From assembly GCF_003576645.1 (NCBI RefSeq), contig NC_044925.1, positions 12,916,312-12,980,311 of the forward strand: a stretch of DNA of 64,000 nt, written 5' to 3'. The notes beneath the pieces are model-generated. The model had not been told where the DNA came from. It saw only the letters and a program-made list of their open reading frames with translations, and searched no databases. The stretch is from Ipomoea triloba (Eukaryota; Streptophyta; Magnoliopsida; Solanales; Convolvulaceae). Shown here one piece after another: positions 24,679 to 35,873 of the stretch. Position numbers and translations under genes: made by a program. Each line of letters opens with the position of its first letter. Positions within the stretch are counted from its first letter, which is position 1.

Positions 24679-25768
24679 TTTTTTTTTTTTGGTGTGAGGG
24701 AGGGGCCTAGGCCCCGAAGATTAGCACCGTCTACAAACGGCGAAGCTTTGAGCATCACGAGCCAGTAAGTCGCTCAATCTTTCCGAAGGATTATCAAGGA
24801 TGACAGTGCCCTTCGGAGATTCTTGACCTAGATTGGCTAAAAGATCGGCACACTGGTTGCCTTCCCGCAATACGTGAGTAATCTTGAACTCTTGGAAATG
24901 CTCAATGATTGATTTACAATCAGCAAGTAGAGTGTTGGCAGTCGTTGAGGGAGAGCCATGAGGTTCCGCAATGAGGTTCCTAACTCGGAGAATATAGATA
25001 GGGCTTGTACTGCCGCCTCGGAGTCAGTTTCCGCAATGAGGTTCCTAACTCCACGGTTGTTTGCAATGACAAGCCCTTCCCGAATACCCCAAATTTATGC
25101 TATGAAGCTATTCGTGTCCCCAATATTAGTGACAAAGCCAGTAATCCAAGCCCCATGGTTGTCGCGGATCAGGCCTCCCGCGCTAGCGAGACTAGTGCTT
25201 TTTCTCATGGCGCCATCCGTATTCAATTTGATGAACCCAGTTGGAGGAGGTAACCACACTACCCAAACCTGACTTACCATCATGGGACCCTTTCGGGTAA
25301 GGAGAAGGTGTTGTGCTTCCAAAGCGTCACAGGTTGCTCGCCTTACGATTTCCATGGCCGGAGTACGGAGGTTGTTGAAGATCAAATTGTTTCTTGCCTT
25401 CCAGATATTCCACAGCATGTAAGGGAAAAGAAGATTCCAGCGTATGCCCTCTGCGGTCTTTTGATTGCTAGTACAGGCTTATTTCATCCATGGAATGATC
25501 GGGAGATGAAAGCTTGAACTGAAATCTGCCGGAGGTGACGAGAGGTCCTAGCAGGTCCTAGCCGTGTCGCAATGCCGGAGGAGATGGTCGATGGTTTCGT
25601 TCGAGTCGTCGCAGGTCATGCAGGTGGTCACGACAGTAAGCCCACGCCGATTCCTTTCCATATTGGTGAGAAATCCATTTTTAGTGATTTTCCAGAGAAA
25701 GAGTTTCACCATTTCCACGCTGCAAGTCTTCCAGATCCATGTGTGGTCATCTTCATTATCTTCTTCAC
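24679..25768 (-). mobile_element. 5'-truncated LINE (non-LTR retrotransposon)
   Basis: Minus-strand remnant ending in a poly(A) tail, seen as a T run at 24679-24690. In order it encodes a zf-RVT zinc-finger segment (TWIWKTCSVE, then CMTCDDSNETIDHLLRHC, about 25750-25560), MLWNIWKARN, and a plant-type RNase H domain (IKLNTDGAMRKS, AGGLIRDNHGAW; then HVLREGNQCADLLANLG near 24850). The coding end is the stop at 24721-24723. The endonuclease and most of the RT are missing, as usual for incomplete reverse transcription. There are at least two stops and a frame break; the break coincides with a ~67-bp tandem duplication of TTCCGCAATGAGGTTCC (24962 and 25029). Confidence 0.8.
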
Positions 25769-25789
25769 CTGCAATAAAATGAAAGGTAG

Positions 25790-26253
25790 AGGATTAGCAA
25801 TGCGCGAACTTTTCCCTAGGGTTACTTTTCGGAGACTATTTAAACTCCCTTGATAGATTTTCAAAAAAAAAATTTCTTCTTCCTAATTTTAGGAGGCTTC
25901 TACTTTTCCCAATTTCAGTTTTTCCTTTCCCGTAGCTGAAATTTGTGTTGTCACAGGGCTCTCGATGCGTCGAGCCCTGAAGAATTTCGTAAAAAATGGT
26001 ACGGCATCACCTCGACGCGTCGAGGCTGGGGCTCGACTCGTCGAGTCTTGCGATTTCGAGGCAAAACGAATCCCGTCATTTCTCGGCATTTTGGCCTTGA
26101 ATCCTTCTTGTGGCTGTAGAAATAACTTCGAAACATCTTCCATAATCGTGTTAGAGGTTTTTTATCACATCTGAGTGTTAATGCATGAAATCCTTATGAA
26201 TGGGTAGCAAACTATGCAATTTTAGCCCGTAAATGACCCTTAAATCGGACTAT
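25790..26253 (-). mobile_element. Fragment of an Athila-like LTR
   Basis: Read on the minus strand it begins TGATAAGCACCAAGAATAG, the typical start of Athila-group LTRs. It continues through a palindrome-rich CpG block (25956-26047) to a TATA-like TTTAAATAG (near 25845). The far end is lost against the LINE. It is not the partner of the LTR at 43021-43701, so it probably inserted into, or was joined to, the truncated 3' end of the Tat element. Confidence 0.5.
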
Positions 26254-26305
26254 TCTTGGTGCTTATCAAAGTTCCCTTTCACCCCGCCATAGCGGTGGCC
26301 GGAAT

Positions 26306-28440
26306 GTTTCCATGGGCTCACTTGGAACGAGCCCCGAGCCAAAATGAAGCCCTTCAGTTGCCCACTCAACACGCGTCCACTCTCTCCGCCGTCAAACTCA
26401 ATCATGCCTGGACCTTATTGGGCCCCAAGGCTACGGTCATGGCACCGGGCGATCGTGACATTCACGACCCTCCGCCTGGTTACATAGGTCTCCATTATAG
26501 GTCGGTCCTCTACGGCTTTCACATTCTGCTCCACCCCTTTCTCTCGATCTTTTTCAATTACTTGCGCATCCTACCCGGACAACTCGTTCCCAACTCCCAT
26601 CGCTTCCTCACTTGCTTCCTAACCTCCTCTCACGAAGTGAAAATCGTGTCATCCATACCTCTCTTCAACCAGCTTTTCCAAGTTTCCCTATTGGGCAAAC
26701 CTCCTTCTGCTTTTGTGCGGATATCTCAACGGCGAGGCAGTCGAGTCATTGAAAGTTTAAAGGACTCCTTAAAATAGTGGAAAAAGGATTTCTTTTTTCG
26801 TTAAACCTTCTGACCCTCGAGACGCCTTTCCCTTTTCCCTCCGCTGGCATCCGAGCTTTTATCGCTTGGATGGAAAGCCCGACTTAGTGTTGGACTCGTC
26901 TTTAGGGCTCGACGTGGCGGCAATGAAGGGCTAGCGTGTCCTAATTGACACGTATTTTGACCTAAGAGCCTTAGGTCGAGCCAACTTAGTCCCCGAAGGC
27001 GCAGCCCATGCAGGTTGCTTCCTCTCCCTCTGTTTCTTGTAGGTTTTTTCTTAATGCCTGTAGGAGTTCCTAACACTTGGTTTTTGTTTCAGCCAACGAC
27101 GTTAGGGACTTGGGGGTAGTTCAATTGCCTGCTCGGACACTCTAGCTCGTCTTGAAGCTCGGGATGACTTTTCGGCCGACTCCGACGAAGAGTTGGAAGG
27201 TGTGGTTGATATTTCTTCTTCGGACTCCTAGGCCTCGACTGCTCATATGGACTCTCGTCATGCCGCTCTCCAAGCTCGTCATAAGGGTAAGGCAACTGCT
27301 ATAGAGAAAGGTAAGGCCGTGGAGACGAGCCCAAACCCGGCCCTTACTACCTGTCTTCCTCCGACGAGCGTAGTCATTGGTGTTAGCCACATCGCCACTG
27401 CCTTAGGCACTGCTCCCCATACGCGCCTGCGCAAGCGGAGTTCTGACTCTCCCACTCCTACCACTGCTAAGAAGTCAAAGCGTCGTGGTGACACTGCCTC
27501 CGAGGATGCCATCGCCGTGGACAAGGCCTTTATTTTCTGCCGCCTGGAGCAAATGATTCCTGCCTTCGACCTCCAATTCATGGATGGTGTTGGTCCATCT
27601 TACCTTCTTCAGTCAGCTGCGTTCCACAGCTTAAAAGTAATCATTGTCGCTGCCTTTTCTCACCTTTGCCTCTTTCATTTTTACTTAACTTTTGGTTGAA
27701 TCTCGCAGGCGCAATTCTTCCAAGCCGGCCTCAACAATGTCTTTCAAGGGCTGGTCAAGGACTCTGAGCTTTTGAAGTTCGCCAAGGCAACTCACTCTAA
27801 GGAGGTGAAAACCCTCAAGGCCGACCTAACCAAGCTGAGCGCAAATTTGGCTACGGCGCAAGAAGGTTGGAAGAAGGTGATTGAGACGTTGAAGACGGCT
27901 CAAGAAGACGCGGTAAGAGCTTTCAAGGAATCGGAAGATTTCCATGAGGAGGCCATGGCTCATGCCAACACGCATGCTCGGACCATCGTGGATCAGTGGT
28001 TCGAGGGCGAAGTCGGGAAGTAGTATCTGCTTGACTTGGGCGAGGTGGACTACGGCATGGGCTATCAAGATGCTAAGAAGAAGATATTCAAGCTGCTCAA
28101 AGCTCGGGACACGACCTTCAAAGCCCAGCTACCCCTGATGATACCCAGGGGGCCAAAGGCGTTGTTGCTCTAAACGCTTCGGTGGATACACTTGGCCATA
28201 TTCTGATGGATAATGCATACCTGGAATCAGCTGCCAATGTGGATTCCGTTGCTGCGATGGATCGAGCTTCAATTCCCACCCTGACCGAGGTCGACCAAAG
28301 TGACGTGGCTGCCACTGAAGAGGAGGAAGACCCATCAGATGCCCTACAGCTGAACCGCCAACGCGCCGGGAGCTCCGAGCGCCACCTGCCTATTGGACCA
28401 TCGGAGGCAGGTGCAAGTAGAGTCCCTCAGTCAGAAGCTT
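26306..28440 (+). pseudogene. Antisense extra ORF of the Tat element (putative gypsy-type transposon / Transposase_28-like), spliced, broken
   Basis: Coding sense is opposite to gag-pol. A first stretch (from MFPWAHLERA at 26306) includes PPGYIGLHYRS and FFNYLRILPGQLVPNSHRFL, then WKKDFFFVKPSD and FPLRWHPSFYRLDGKP. This resembles the plant 'putative gypsy type transposon' family (PF04195), recognised by eye. In-frame stops lie at about 26775 and 26930. Likely introns: about 27010-27092 (ending TTTTTGTTTCAG) and 27633-27708 (ending TCTCGCAG). Exons after these encode a basic/serine-rich segment, EQMIPAFDLQFMDGVGPSYL, then a coiled coil (AQFFQAGLNNVF; EVKTLKADLTKLSANLATAQ) and an acidic tail. 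Stops at 28021 and later also break it. Its molecular function is unknown. Confidence 0.65.
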
Positions 28441-28969
28441 AGGGGTCGTGCTTCGCCATTTTACTTATCTTTAGTCGCCTTGTAATAGAAGTAGGGCTTT
28501 TGAAGAATGAATGATCAGTTTCTTTTCCTCTTTATTTTGTTTTCCTGCGAGTCTTTTTTTCCTTTCCTGAATTTTTGCTAAGTGTTGCAACTGACGAGCC
28601 GAGCCAATTTAGACTTGAGCTCTACAAATCTTAATGCGCAATCAATGCTAGTTTCCCGATCTTTTACTTTGTCTCTAACTTCGTTGTTTTTTTTTACTTT
28701 TGATTTGGTTTCGCACCACTTTAGGCTGGCGGACCACCCGACTTTCGTCTAATAGAACCCGCGTCACTTTAGGCTGGCGGACCACCTCTATTGGTTACTT
28801 TGGAATAGCTCGAAAAGTATATTTTTATTTCTAAGCTTTAGGCTGGCGGACCACTTTAGGCTTTTCGACCTGTTACACTAAGCTTTTCACCTACTAAGTA
28901 TGATAGACCTTTCAGCCATTAACTAGATAAGGGTCTTTTCGACCTAAGGGGTGGACTTTTCAGCCCTTA
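28441..28969. other. Spacer between the antisense ORF and integrase, with GGCTGGCGGACCAC repeats
   Basis: Non-coding. Three copies of CTTTAGGCTGGCGGACCAC occur at about 28719, 28767 and 28846, each 46-80 bp apart, with looser relatives (CTTTTCGACCT, CTTTTCAGCC) further right. The two convergent transcription units of the Tat element (pol on minus, antisense ORF on plus) would both end here, so the region should contain both 3' ends. Confidence 0.6.
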
Positions 28970-29865
28970 CTAATAAAACCTCCTAAGGTGGTGTGAGTTC
29001 CAGATTCTTTCTATGGGTCGACCACTCATGGTTTCTAAGCGATATGTTCCGGGTTGAACCACAACAGTTATGCGGTATGGTCCTTCCCACTTCTTTGCAA
29101 ACTTTCTTCCCGCATTGGGTTGACTTGCGGTTCGACTTCTAAGTACCAAGTCTCCCTCCAAGAAGTAACGGGGCTTGGCGTGCTTGTCTTGATACCTCTT
29201 GACCGACCTTTGATACTCGGCGATCCGGCACCGAGCGATCTCCCTTCTTTCTTCTAAGCAGTTCTTTTCTATCATCAGGCTCTCTTCATTTGCTTCATCA
29301 GTGTATCACATTACTCGGTCACTAGGCTCGAATACCTCGATCGGTACCTTAGCATCGAAGCCATATGTTAAGGAAAATGGGGTTTCCCCGGTTGCCTTCC
29401 TTGGGCTCATGTGATAGGCGCAGAGCACTCGCTCCAACTCGCTCACCCAATTTCCTTGTAGATCACTCAACTTTTTCCGTATTCCATCTACTATGGTGCG
29501 GTTGACGTTCTCCACTTGCCCATTTTCCTGAGGATAGGCGACGGACACCGTGGTATGTCGGATCCCAAACTGCTCACAAAACTGGGCGAAGGGCTGACCG
29601 TTATCGCTAACCAAGTGCTCGGGAATACCGAATCGGCAAATGATATTCTTCTATAGGAACTTTCTACACTGATATTCTGTGATAGTGACCAAAGGTTCAG
29701 CTTCCACCCATTTGGTGAAGTAATCGACAACTATGATGCAGAACTTATGTTGGCCTGGGGCCATGGGCAGGGGTCCTAGTAAGTCGACCCCCCACCTAGC
29801 GAAGGGAATGGCGGTGGTGACCGGGGTCTAGTAGGAGGCCGACCTTGTTTCTTTGCGAGCAAAGG
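28970..29865 (-). pseudogene. Tat integrase core and C-terminal part (broken)
   Basis: Continues after the nested insertion with QAFARKE, then the DDE core: WGVDLLGPLPMAPGQ (first Asp), SDNGQPFAQFCEQFGI (second Asp) and AYPQENGQVENVNR (Glu). The C-terminal chromo/GPY-type end reads KWEGPYRITVVVQPGTYRLE and closes with SHHLRRFY before the stop at 28970. Stops are present at about 29830, 29653 and 29305. The zinc-binding HHCC half lies at 38.2-38.6 kb, across the 8.4-kb insertion. Its normal role would be nuclear insertion of the cDNA. Confidence 0.85.
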
Positions 29866-29870
29866 CTTGG

Positions 29871-31224
29871 TGGTGGGTGTCGAAACCAACAAATAATAAA
29901 TACTTACTCTTATGAATTGCACTAGCGATGAGTAAGGTCGTATCCACAGAGACCGGTTAGACTTATTTTTAGCAATAGATTTAATAAATAATGAAATGAG
30001 AATAGAAACTTAAATAGTAACAATAAAATGGAATATAATATCAAATAACAAATAATTATCGAATAAATGTCAATGGCAAATGGTATCCAACCCAAGGAAT
30101 AACATCAATTTAATTCTAACAAGACATATATTGATTTGCAAGCCAAACTAACTTCACTCTTTACTAGATTGGTTATGGTTATTAACAAGCTCTAACAACA
30201 TGTCTTTCCTTACTTCGTCGGTAATTAAAACAAGCTCTTTAATTACTTCCCTAGCTAATAAACAACCATAAACAAGCTCTTAGGATTTAATTTACTAACA
30301 ACATTAAAAGAATTAGAAAGACTACCAATCCTAGCCAACAAACTCACAAGCTCGGTTCATTTAAGCTAGACTATATGTCTTCATAACACAAACTGAAAAT
30401 CAGTTATAATCAAATTGTGCTATTTGCTACCAACATCAGAACACTTAAACAATTACGGATTCAAGGTTCTAACTAGCAATTTAATGACTTGACAATTGGA
30501 CAATGGGCCCTATTGCAACAATTAATCAAGCAATAATTTAAATAAATATAACAGAAGATATATAGATAATAAAGTGCAAAGAATAATTTAGGCTAAATAA
30601 AGCTTACTGATCTTGTAGAATCAAACTTCAATAATCCTCAAATTGGAAAAATATGAACTTAGCAGTACATCGTAGGATTGTTTACAAAATAAATATAAAT
30701 TGATTCGTAAAAACTTGATATCTGTACTGAAAAGACATCATCCTATTTATACTAAATTAGGTTTAATTCTGGCCGTTCATGAGAGTAGATTGCGGAAGGA
30801 ACCTTTGGACAGCCGTTCACGTGTCGCACCGTTTGAATTGTTCTCCGCAGCCGTAGTCTTCGCAATTCGCACGTCCGCAGCTCGTCCGCATCTTTCTCCA
30901 AATCTGCTGTCTACGTACTTAGAAAACAAAATAAAACAAAACTAATTAAAGACCCAAAGGATGAAGCTTGGGGCTTTGTTTAATTAATAAAATAAACAAA
31001 CATTGGTTTGGTAAAAAGAATTAGAAAAACAAGGAGTCCACTTTAATCTACTTAGCCCAACTCTCATTTAATGGTAATGTAATTTTAAAAGTTAAAATAC
31101 TCATTAGCTTTAATTATTAAATAATTATTATATTATTGCAAAACATAAAAATAAAGTGTAAAATAAATATAACTAATTTATTATAAGAATCAAATATAAA
31201 TATGTATAAAAATAGTGCTTATCA
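29871..31224 (-). repeat. Complete LTR (1354 bp) of the Athila-like element
   Basis: On the plus strand it runs TGGTGGGTGTCG to AGTGCTTATCA. The right ~820 bp are duplicated at 37404-38239 with about a dozen differences, including a ~16-bp insertion of TAAATAAATAA type in the second copy. A short CpG-containing patch CACGTCCGCAGCTCGTCCGC lies at about 30870-30890. Confidence 0.75.
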
Positions 31225-31861
31225 AAATTCCCCACACTAATCATTTGCTTGTCCTCAAGCAAAGACATTATTTAAGAAAACATAAAAACTCATAACACTT
31301 CATAAACATTGGTCCCAAACACATTATAAATAAGTAGCTAGTAGTTTATTTGAAAATGGGGTGAACTAAATAACCAAGCCCTCACGGGTATATCACTCGT
31401 CGCTCAAAAGTGTTTGAAGGGTGTATACATTTCACTCAAATTAATTCCTATAGAAATGCTCTACCATAGGCTTGCATATCTTCTCATTCTCCACTACTAG
31501 ATAACATGCATGATCAAACCATAAGGACTTTCTCCAAGGTTGTAATGGGGCTTAGGGCAAAGGGTAGGAAATATTTGGAAAAGTAGTTCAAAAAGCCTTC
31601 AAAACTAGATGAGCATGATTGAATGAACTAATTCAATAATAAAGACCAAACGAATCCAATCTCTCTTGTTATTTTGATAGTTCAACTCCAACCAAATAAA
31701 CTATCACATCCCCATATGACCACAAACTATTCATATCTTATTTAGTAGGAATACTAATAACAACCAAAAATGATAATTTCATTTTCTCATTTTCTCCTTT
31801 TCTCTTTTGTACTGCTACTTTTCGTTTTTTTTCTTCTTTTTTTCCCTTTTTTTTTGAACGA

Positions 31862-31900
<39 letters not shown>

Positions 31901-32664
31901 TTTTTGTAGAAGAAGAAAGACACTTTCCATCATACATTTCATCCTCTTTAGTGTAGAAACAACTTCAAATTGAAACAACTAATCAACTCTTTTTTCTTTT
32001 TGAAAATACCAACCAAAAAGCTCATGGAAGTCCAATGACAATTTCCTTATTCTCACTCATATAGACACTTTTGTCAACCTCTTTTCACACACTCAATCCT
32101 TATGCATTTACCCAATCAAAGCTCCCCTAGTCCTCTAGGCAAGGTTAAGGAAATTAATTTTAGGTATGAGGCTTATAATGTGTAGTTCAATTAGAAGAAA
32201 ATAAAGTTAAAAGGCTCAAAGTGGCTCAAAAGAAAATCAATTATGGTATAAATAGGCTATTTGGCTAGTGAGGCTAAAAATCAAAGATGGCCTTAATCAT
32301 ATTAAAAGTCATGCATGCATCAAATTAGCTTTAAAGAGAATCAAGACAAGTTCTAGAGATACAAATCTATGGAAGATATCACACAAGAATAAAATAATTG
32401 GACTGAAGTGTCAATCAAAGGCTCAAATATCTCACAGGTTCATGCTTGCTTAGTTTAGCCACCACCATATCAAACAAAACACTAAACTAAATACTCATAA
32501 TATGCAAGATCAAGTATTCAATTATGTTATGAATTTTAGTAAAAATACTATTATTTTTTGAAAAAATTTTAGTATAAAAAGAAATAATAATTTTTTTTTT
32601 CAATTTGAAGAGAAGAAATAATCATATCCCCTCCCCACACTTATTCTCAACATTGTCTTCAATG
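31225..32664. other. Non-coding 3' region of the Athila-like element
   Basis: No ORF of substance is found between the protease stop and the PPT. It contains a TTA trinucleotide microsatellite at 31866-31899 and T-rich tracts around 31790-31860. In an autonomous relative, RT, RNase H and integrase would lie here. Confidence 0.65.
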
Positions 32665-34318
32665 TTAAATAGAATGTAAAGATAAGAGAAAAATTAATAA
32701 AAATGCAAAACAAATAAATGGAAGAGTAGAATAAACTCCCTTTGGGTTGCCTCCCAAGTAGTGCCTTTCTTTAACGTCTTTGGCTAGACGCCATTTTCTT
32801 CCTAACACATCTTCAAAGTCAGGATTTCTATTCAACGCAACATTCGGTTTATCACCACCAATCAAATGACAATTATCTTCTTGTAATAAAATATCCACAA
32901 CAAAAATAGATGACATGCCATTCAGATGTTTCATGGTAGTATTAAATATATCAAATTTAACAATGTCACCATCAAACTCCATTGTCAATATACCATCATG
33001 CACATCAATTTTAGATTTAGTAGTTTTCAGAAATGGCCTCCCTAATAAGATCAATGAAGAATTATGGGGATTATCTTCTTCCATATCCAACACATAAAAA
33101 TCAGCAGGAAAGATTAATCCATCAACTTGTACTAAAATATCTTCTAAAACCCCCACAGGATAAACGTTCGATCTATCAGCAAGTTGAACAATTACACTAG
33201 TTTCTTTTAAGGAGCCAACATTCAAAGATGAATAAACAGATAGGGGCATGGCATTAATTGAAGCTCCAAGATCTAGCATTGTGCTGCCAACATTAACATT
33301 TCCAATTTTGCACGGGATAGTAAACATACCAGGATCTTTGCATTTAGCAGGCAACTTTTTTTGTAAAACAACTGAAACATTTTCTCCCATGCTTACTATT
33401 TCATTGTCTTTCAACTTTCTTTTATTTGTGCACAACTCATTGAGAAACTTAGCATACCGAGGAATTTGTTTAATAGCATCAAGTAAAGGAATATTTACCT
33501 CAACCTTCCGAAATGTCTCAAGTATTTCTTTTTCTTCTTCGGCGTTCTTGGATTTGGCCAACCTACTAGGAAAAGGAGGAGGAATTACCAAAGACTTTGG
33601 ATGTTCTTTGATAGGATTTTGATCATTTTGAGGTGGATGAACTTCTTTTTCATTTTCCTCATCTCGGTTGGGTGTTTTTCTCACTTGAGTATGTTCTTCC
33701 AACTCTTTTCCACTTCTCAAGGTAATTGCACTCACATTTTGTTTTGGATTAACAATAGTTTGTGAGGGTAATTTCCCTTGAGATTCCAATCTACTCACGG
33801 TAGATGCTAGCTGGCTCATCTGACTTTCTAAGTGTTAAATACTTGTTCTTATTTCTTGCTGAAATTGTTGTGTTTGTTGCTGAAATTGTTGTGTGTTAAT
33901 GGTAAGTGACTTAACAATATCTTCTAACGACATACTTGAATTAGAAGATGGTTGTTGTGAATATGAAGGTTGTTCTTGAATGGGTTGTCTAGGTTGAAAC
34001 TGTGGAAATTGTGGACGTGGCTTGTAGCTGAAATTTGGATGATCCCTCCATCCTGGATAGTATGTATTTGAATATAGATCATAATAGATATCAAATCTCT
34101 AGCTTCACGAGGGGTTTTGTTCACTATAGCACCTCCACTAGCTACATCCATCATCTTTCTTTCCATGGGAAGCAATCCCTCATAAAAGTATTGAATGAGG
34201 AGTTGTTCAGAAACTCCATGTTGAGGGCAACTTGCACACAGTTGCTTGAAGCGTTCCTAGTACTCGTGGAGAGTCTCTGTGTCTCTTTGCTTGATGCCAC
34301 ATATTTCCCTTCTAATGA
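32665..34318 (-). pseudogene. Athila-like gag (C-terminal part) and aspartic protease
   Basis: The gag part reads EICGIKQRDTETLHEY, then a stop where W is expected, then ERFKQLCASCPQHGVSEQ, YFYEGLLPMERKMMDVASG and TPREARDLIS. After further breaks a 384-codon frame (33819-32665) has KQNVSAITLRSGKELEE, then a spacer, RYAKFLNELCTNKRKL, and a pepsin-like retroviral protease core with LDLGASINAMPLSVY (the usual D-T/S-G here is D-L-G) and SLILLGRPFLKTT. The C-terminal tail ends in a hydrophobic run FICFAFLLIFLLSL, likely reading past the original end. The N-terminal gag is cut off by the copia insertion. Confidence 0.8.
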
Positions 34319-34583
34319 TGAGAACTGAATATTGTATTGATTGAGTTCAGTGTTTACAATGATAGAGAATACGAGATATATATACAAGAGGAGACTCAGG
34401 TAGAGTAGAATTGATAGTCCTAATATGACTCAGACACAAAGAGTCCTAATACTCCCCCTCAAGCGTAGGTAAACTCGTAACCTGAAGCTTGTCTCTAAGA
34501 AAAGAAAATCTGGGACTAGGCAAAGCTTTTGTAAAGATGTCAGCTAGTTGGTCTTTTGTTGAAATAAAATTCACCTGAATGTC

Positions 34584-35873
34584 TCAATTGGCAACTCTAT
34601 CTCGAACAAAGTGATAGTCAATCTCCACGTGCTTAGTTCTTGCATGAAAAATGGGATTTGCACACATGTACGCAGCACCAAGATTGTCACACCATAATTT
34701 AGGAGCAGGAATGCCATCAATGTTGATTTCTCGCAGTAAAGACAGGATCCATATCACCTCAGCACAAACATCTGCTAAGGCTTTATACTCTGCCTCTGTG
34801 GAAGACCTCGCAACTGTTTTCTGTTTCTTGCACACCCAAGAGATATGATTGGTGCCAAGAAACACTGCATACCCACTAGTAGATTTACGAGAGTCAGGAC
34901 AACCAGCGCAATCAGAATCAGAGAAAGCATGAAGCTCTCTAGATTTTGATTGAGTCACACGCAAGCCGAAGAGTAGAGTTCCCTTGACATACCTGAGCAC
35001 TCGTTTCAATTGCTCCCAATTGGACACAGTTGGAGCATGCATATGTTGACACAGTTGATTGACCGCAAAGGACAGATCTGGTCGTGTAATAGTGAGATAT
35101 TGAAGAGCACCAGCCAGACTTCCGTATTTCGTTGGATCTTCATATGAATCTGTGCTGAGCAATGGAGATTTGGATGCAGAAATAGGAGTGGCTAGAGGCT
35201 TACGATCAGACATACCAGCCCGTTTCAAGATGTCTGTCATATATCGCTGCTGAGAGAGAATAACACCATTGCTAGTTTTGACTAACTCAATTCCAAGAAA
35301 GAAACCAGACTCACCAAGATCTCTAATCTTGAAAGTAGTAGATAATTTGGAAAGTATATCAGACAGTAGGGACTGATCATTCCCCATCACCAATATATCA
35401 TCAACATAGACTAATAAATACACACATGCAGAACCACGAGAGTAATATAATAAGGTCACATCAGTCTTTGAAGCTATAAACCCAACCGAGAGTAAAAACG
35501 CATGCAACCGAGTAAACCAAGCCCGTGGGGCTTGCTTTAAGCCATATAAGGAGCGTTTCAATAGACATACATGATCAGGCAACTGAGTGTCAACATACCC
35601 AGGCGGTTGACGCATATAAACAGTTTCATTCAAATGACCATTCAGAAAAGCATTGTGGATGTCAAGTTGCCTAATCATCCATCCTGAAGAAATAGCCAAA
35701 CTCAAAAGCAACCGGACTGTAGTGGGTTTAACAACTGGACTAAATGTGTCAAAAAAGTCCTGACCAGGAACCTGATTAAAACCCTTTGCCACAAGCCGCA
35801 CCTTATGTCTCTCTATTGAACCATCAGCTTTATGTTTAGTACGAAAAACCCACTTACAGCCAATCACATTCAC
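34584..35873 (-). pseudogene. Copia reverse transcriptase and RNase H (intact 429-codon stretch)
   Basis: An uninterrupted frame begins [23 protein letters not shown] motifs: [38 protein letters not shown], the catalytic YVDDILVMG, and [12 protein letters not shown]. The RNase H region: [50 protein letters not shown] and [16 protein letters not shown]. Listed as a pseudogene because the element lacks its 5' third, although this segment itself shows no stop. It would synthesise cDNA in the particle. Confidence 0.9.

Noticed and set aside
25790..26253. This LTR fragment as the missing 3' LTR of the Tat element
   Set aside because: It starts TGATAAGCACC, whereas the Tat 5' LTR starts TGGGGGATAG and ends ACCAACA. 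The two share no recognisable sequence.
26256..26305. Start of the antisense ORF at 26256
   Set aside because: It would begin at a TTG inside the Athila-like LTR end. The ATG at 26306 is within Tat sequence.
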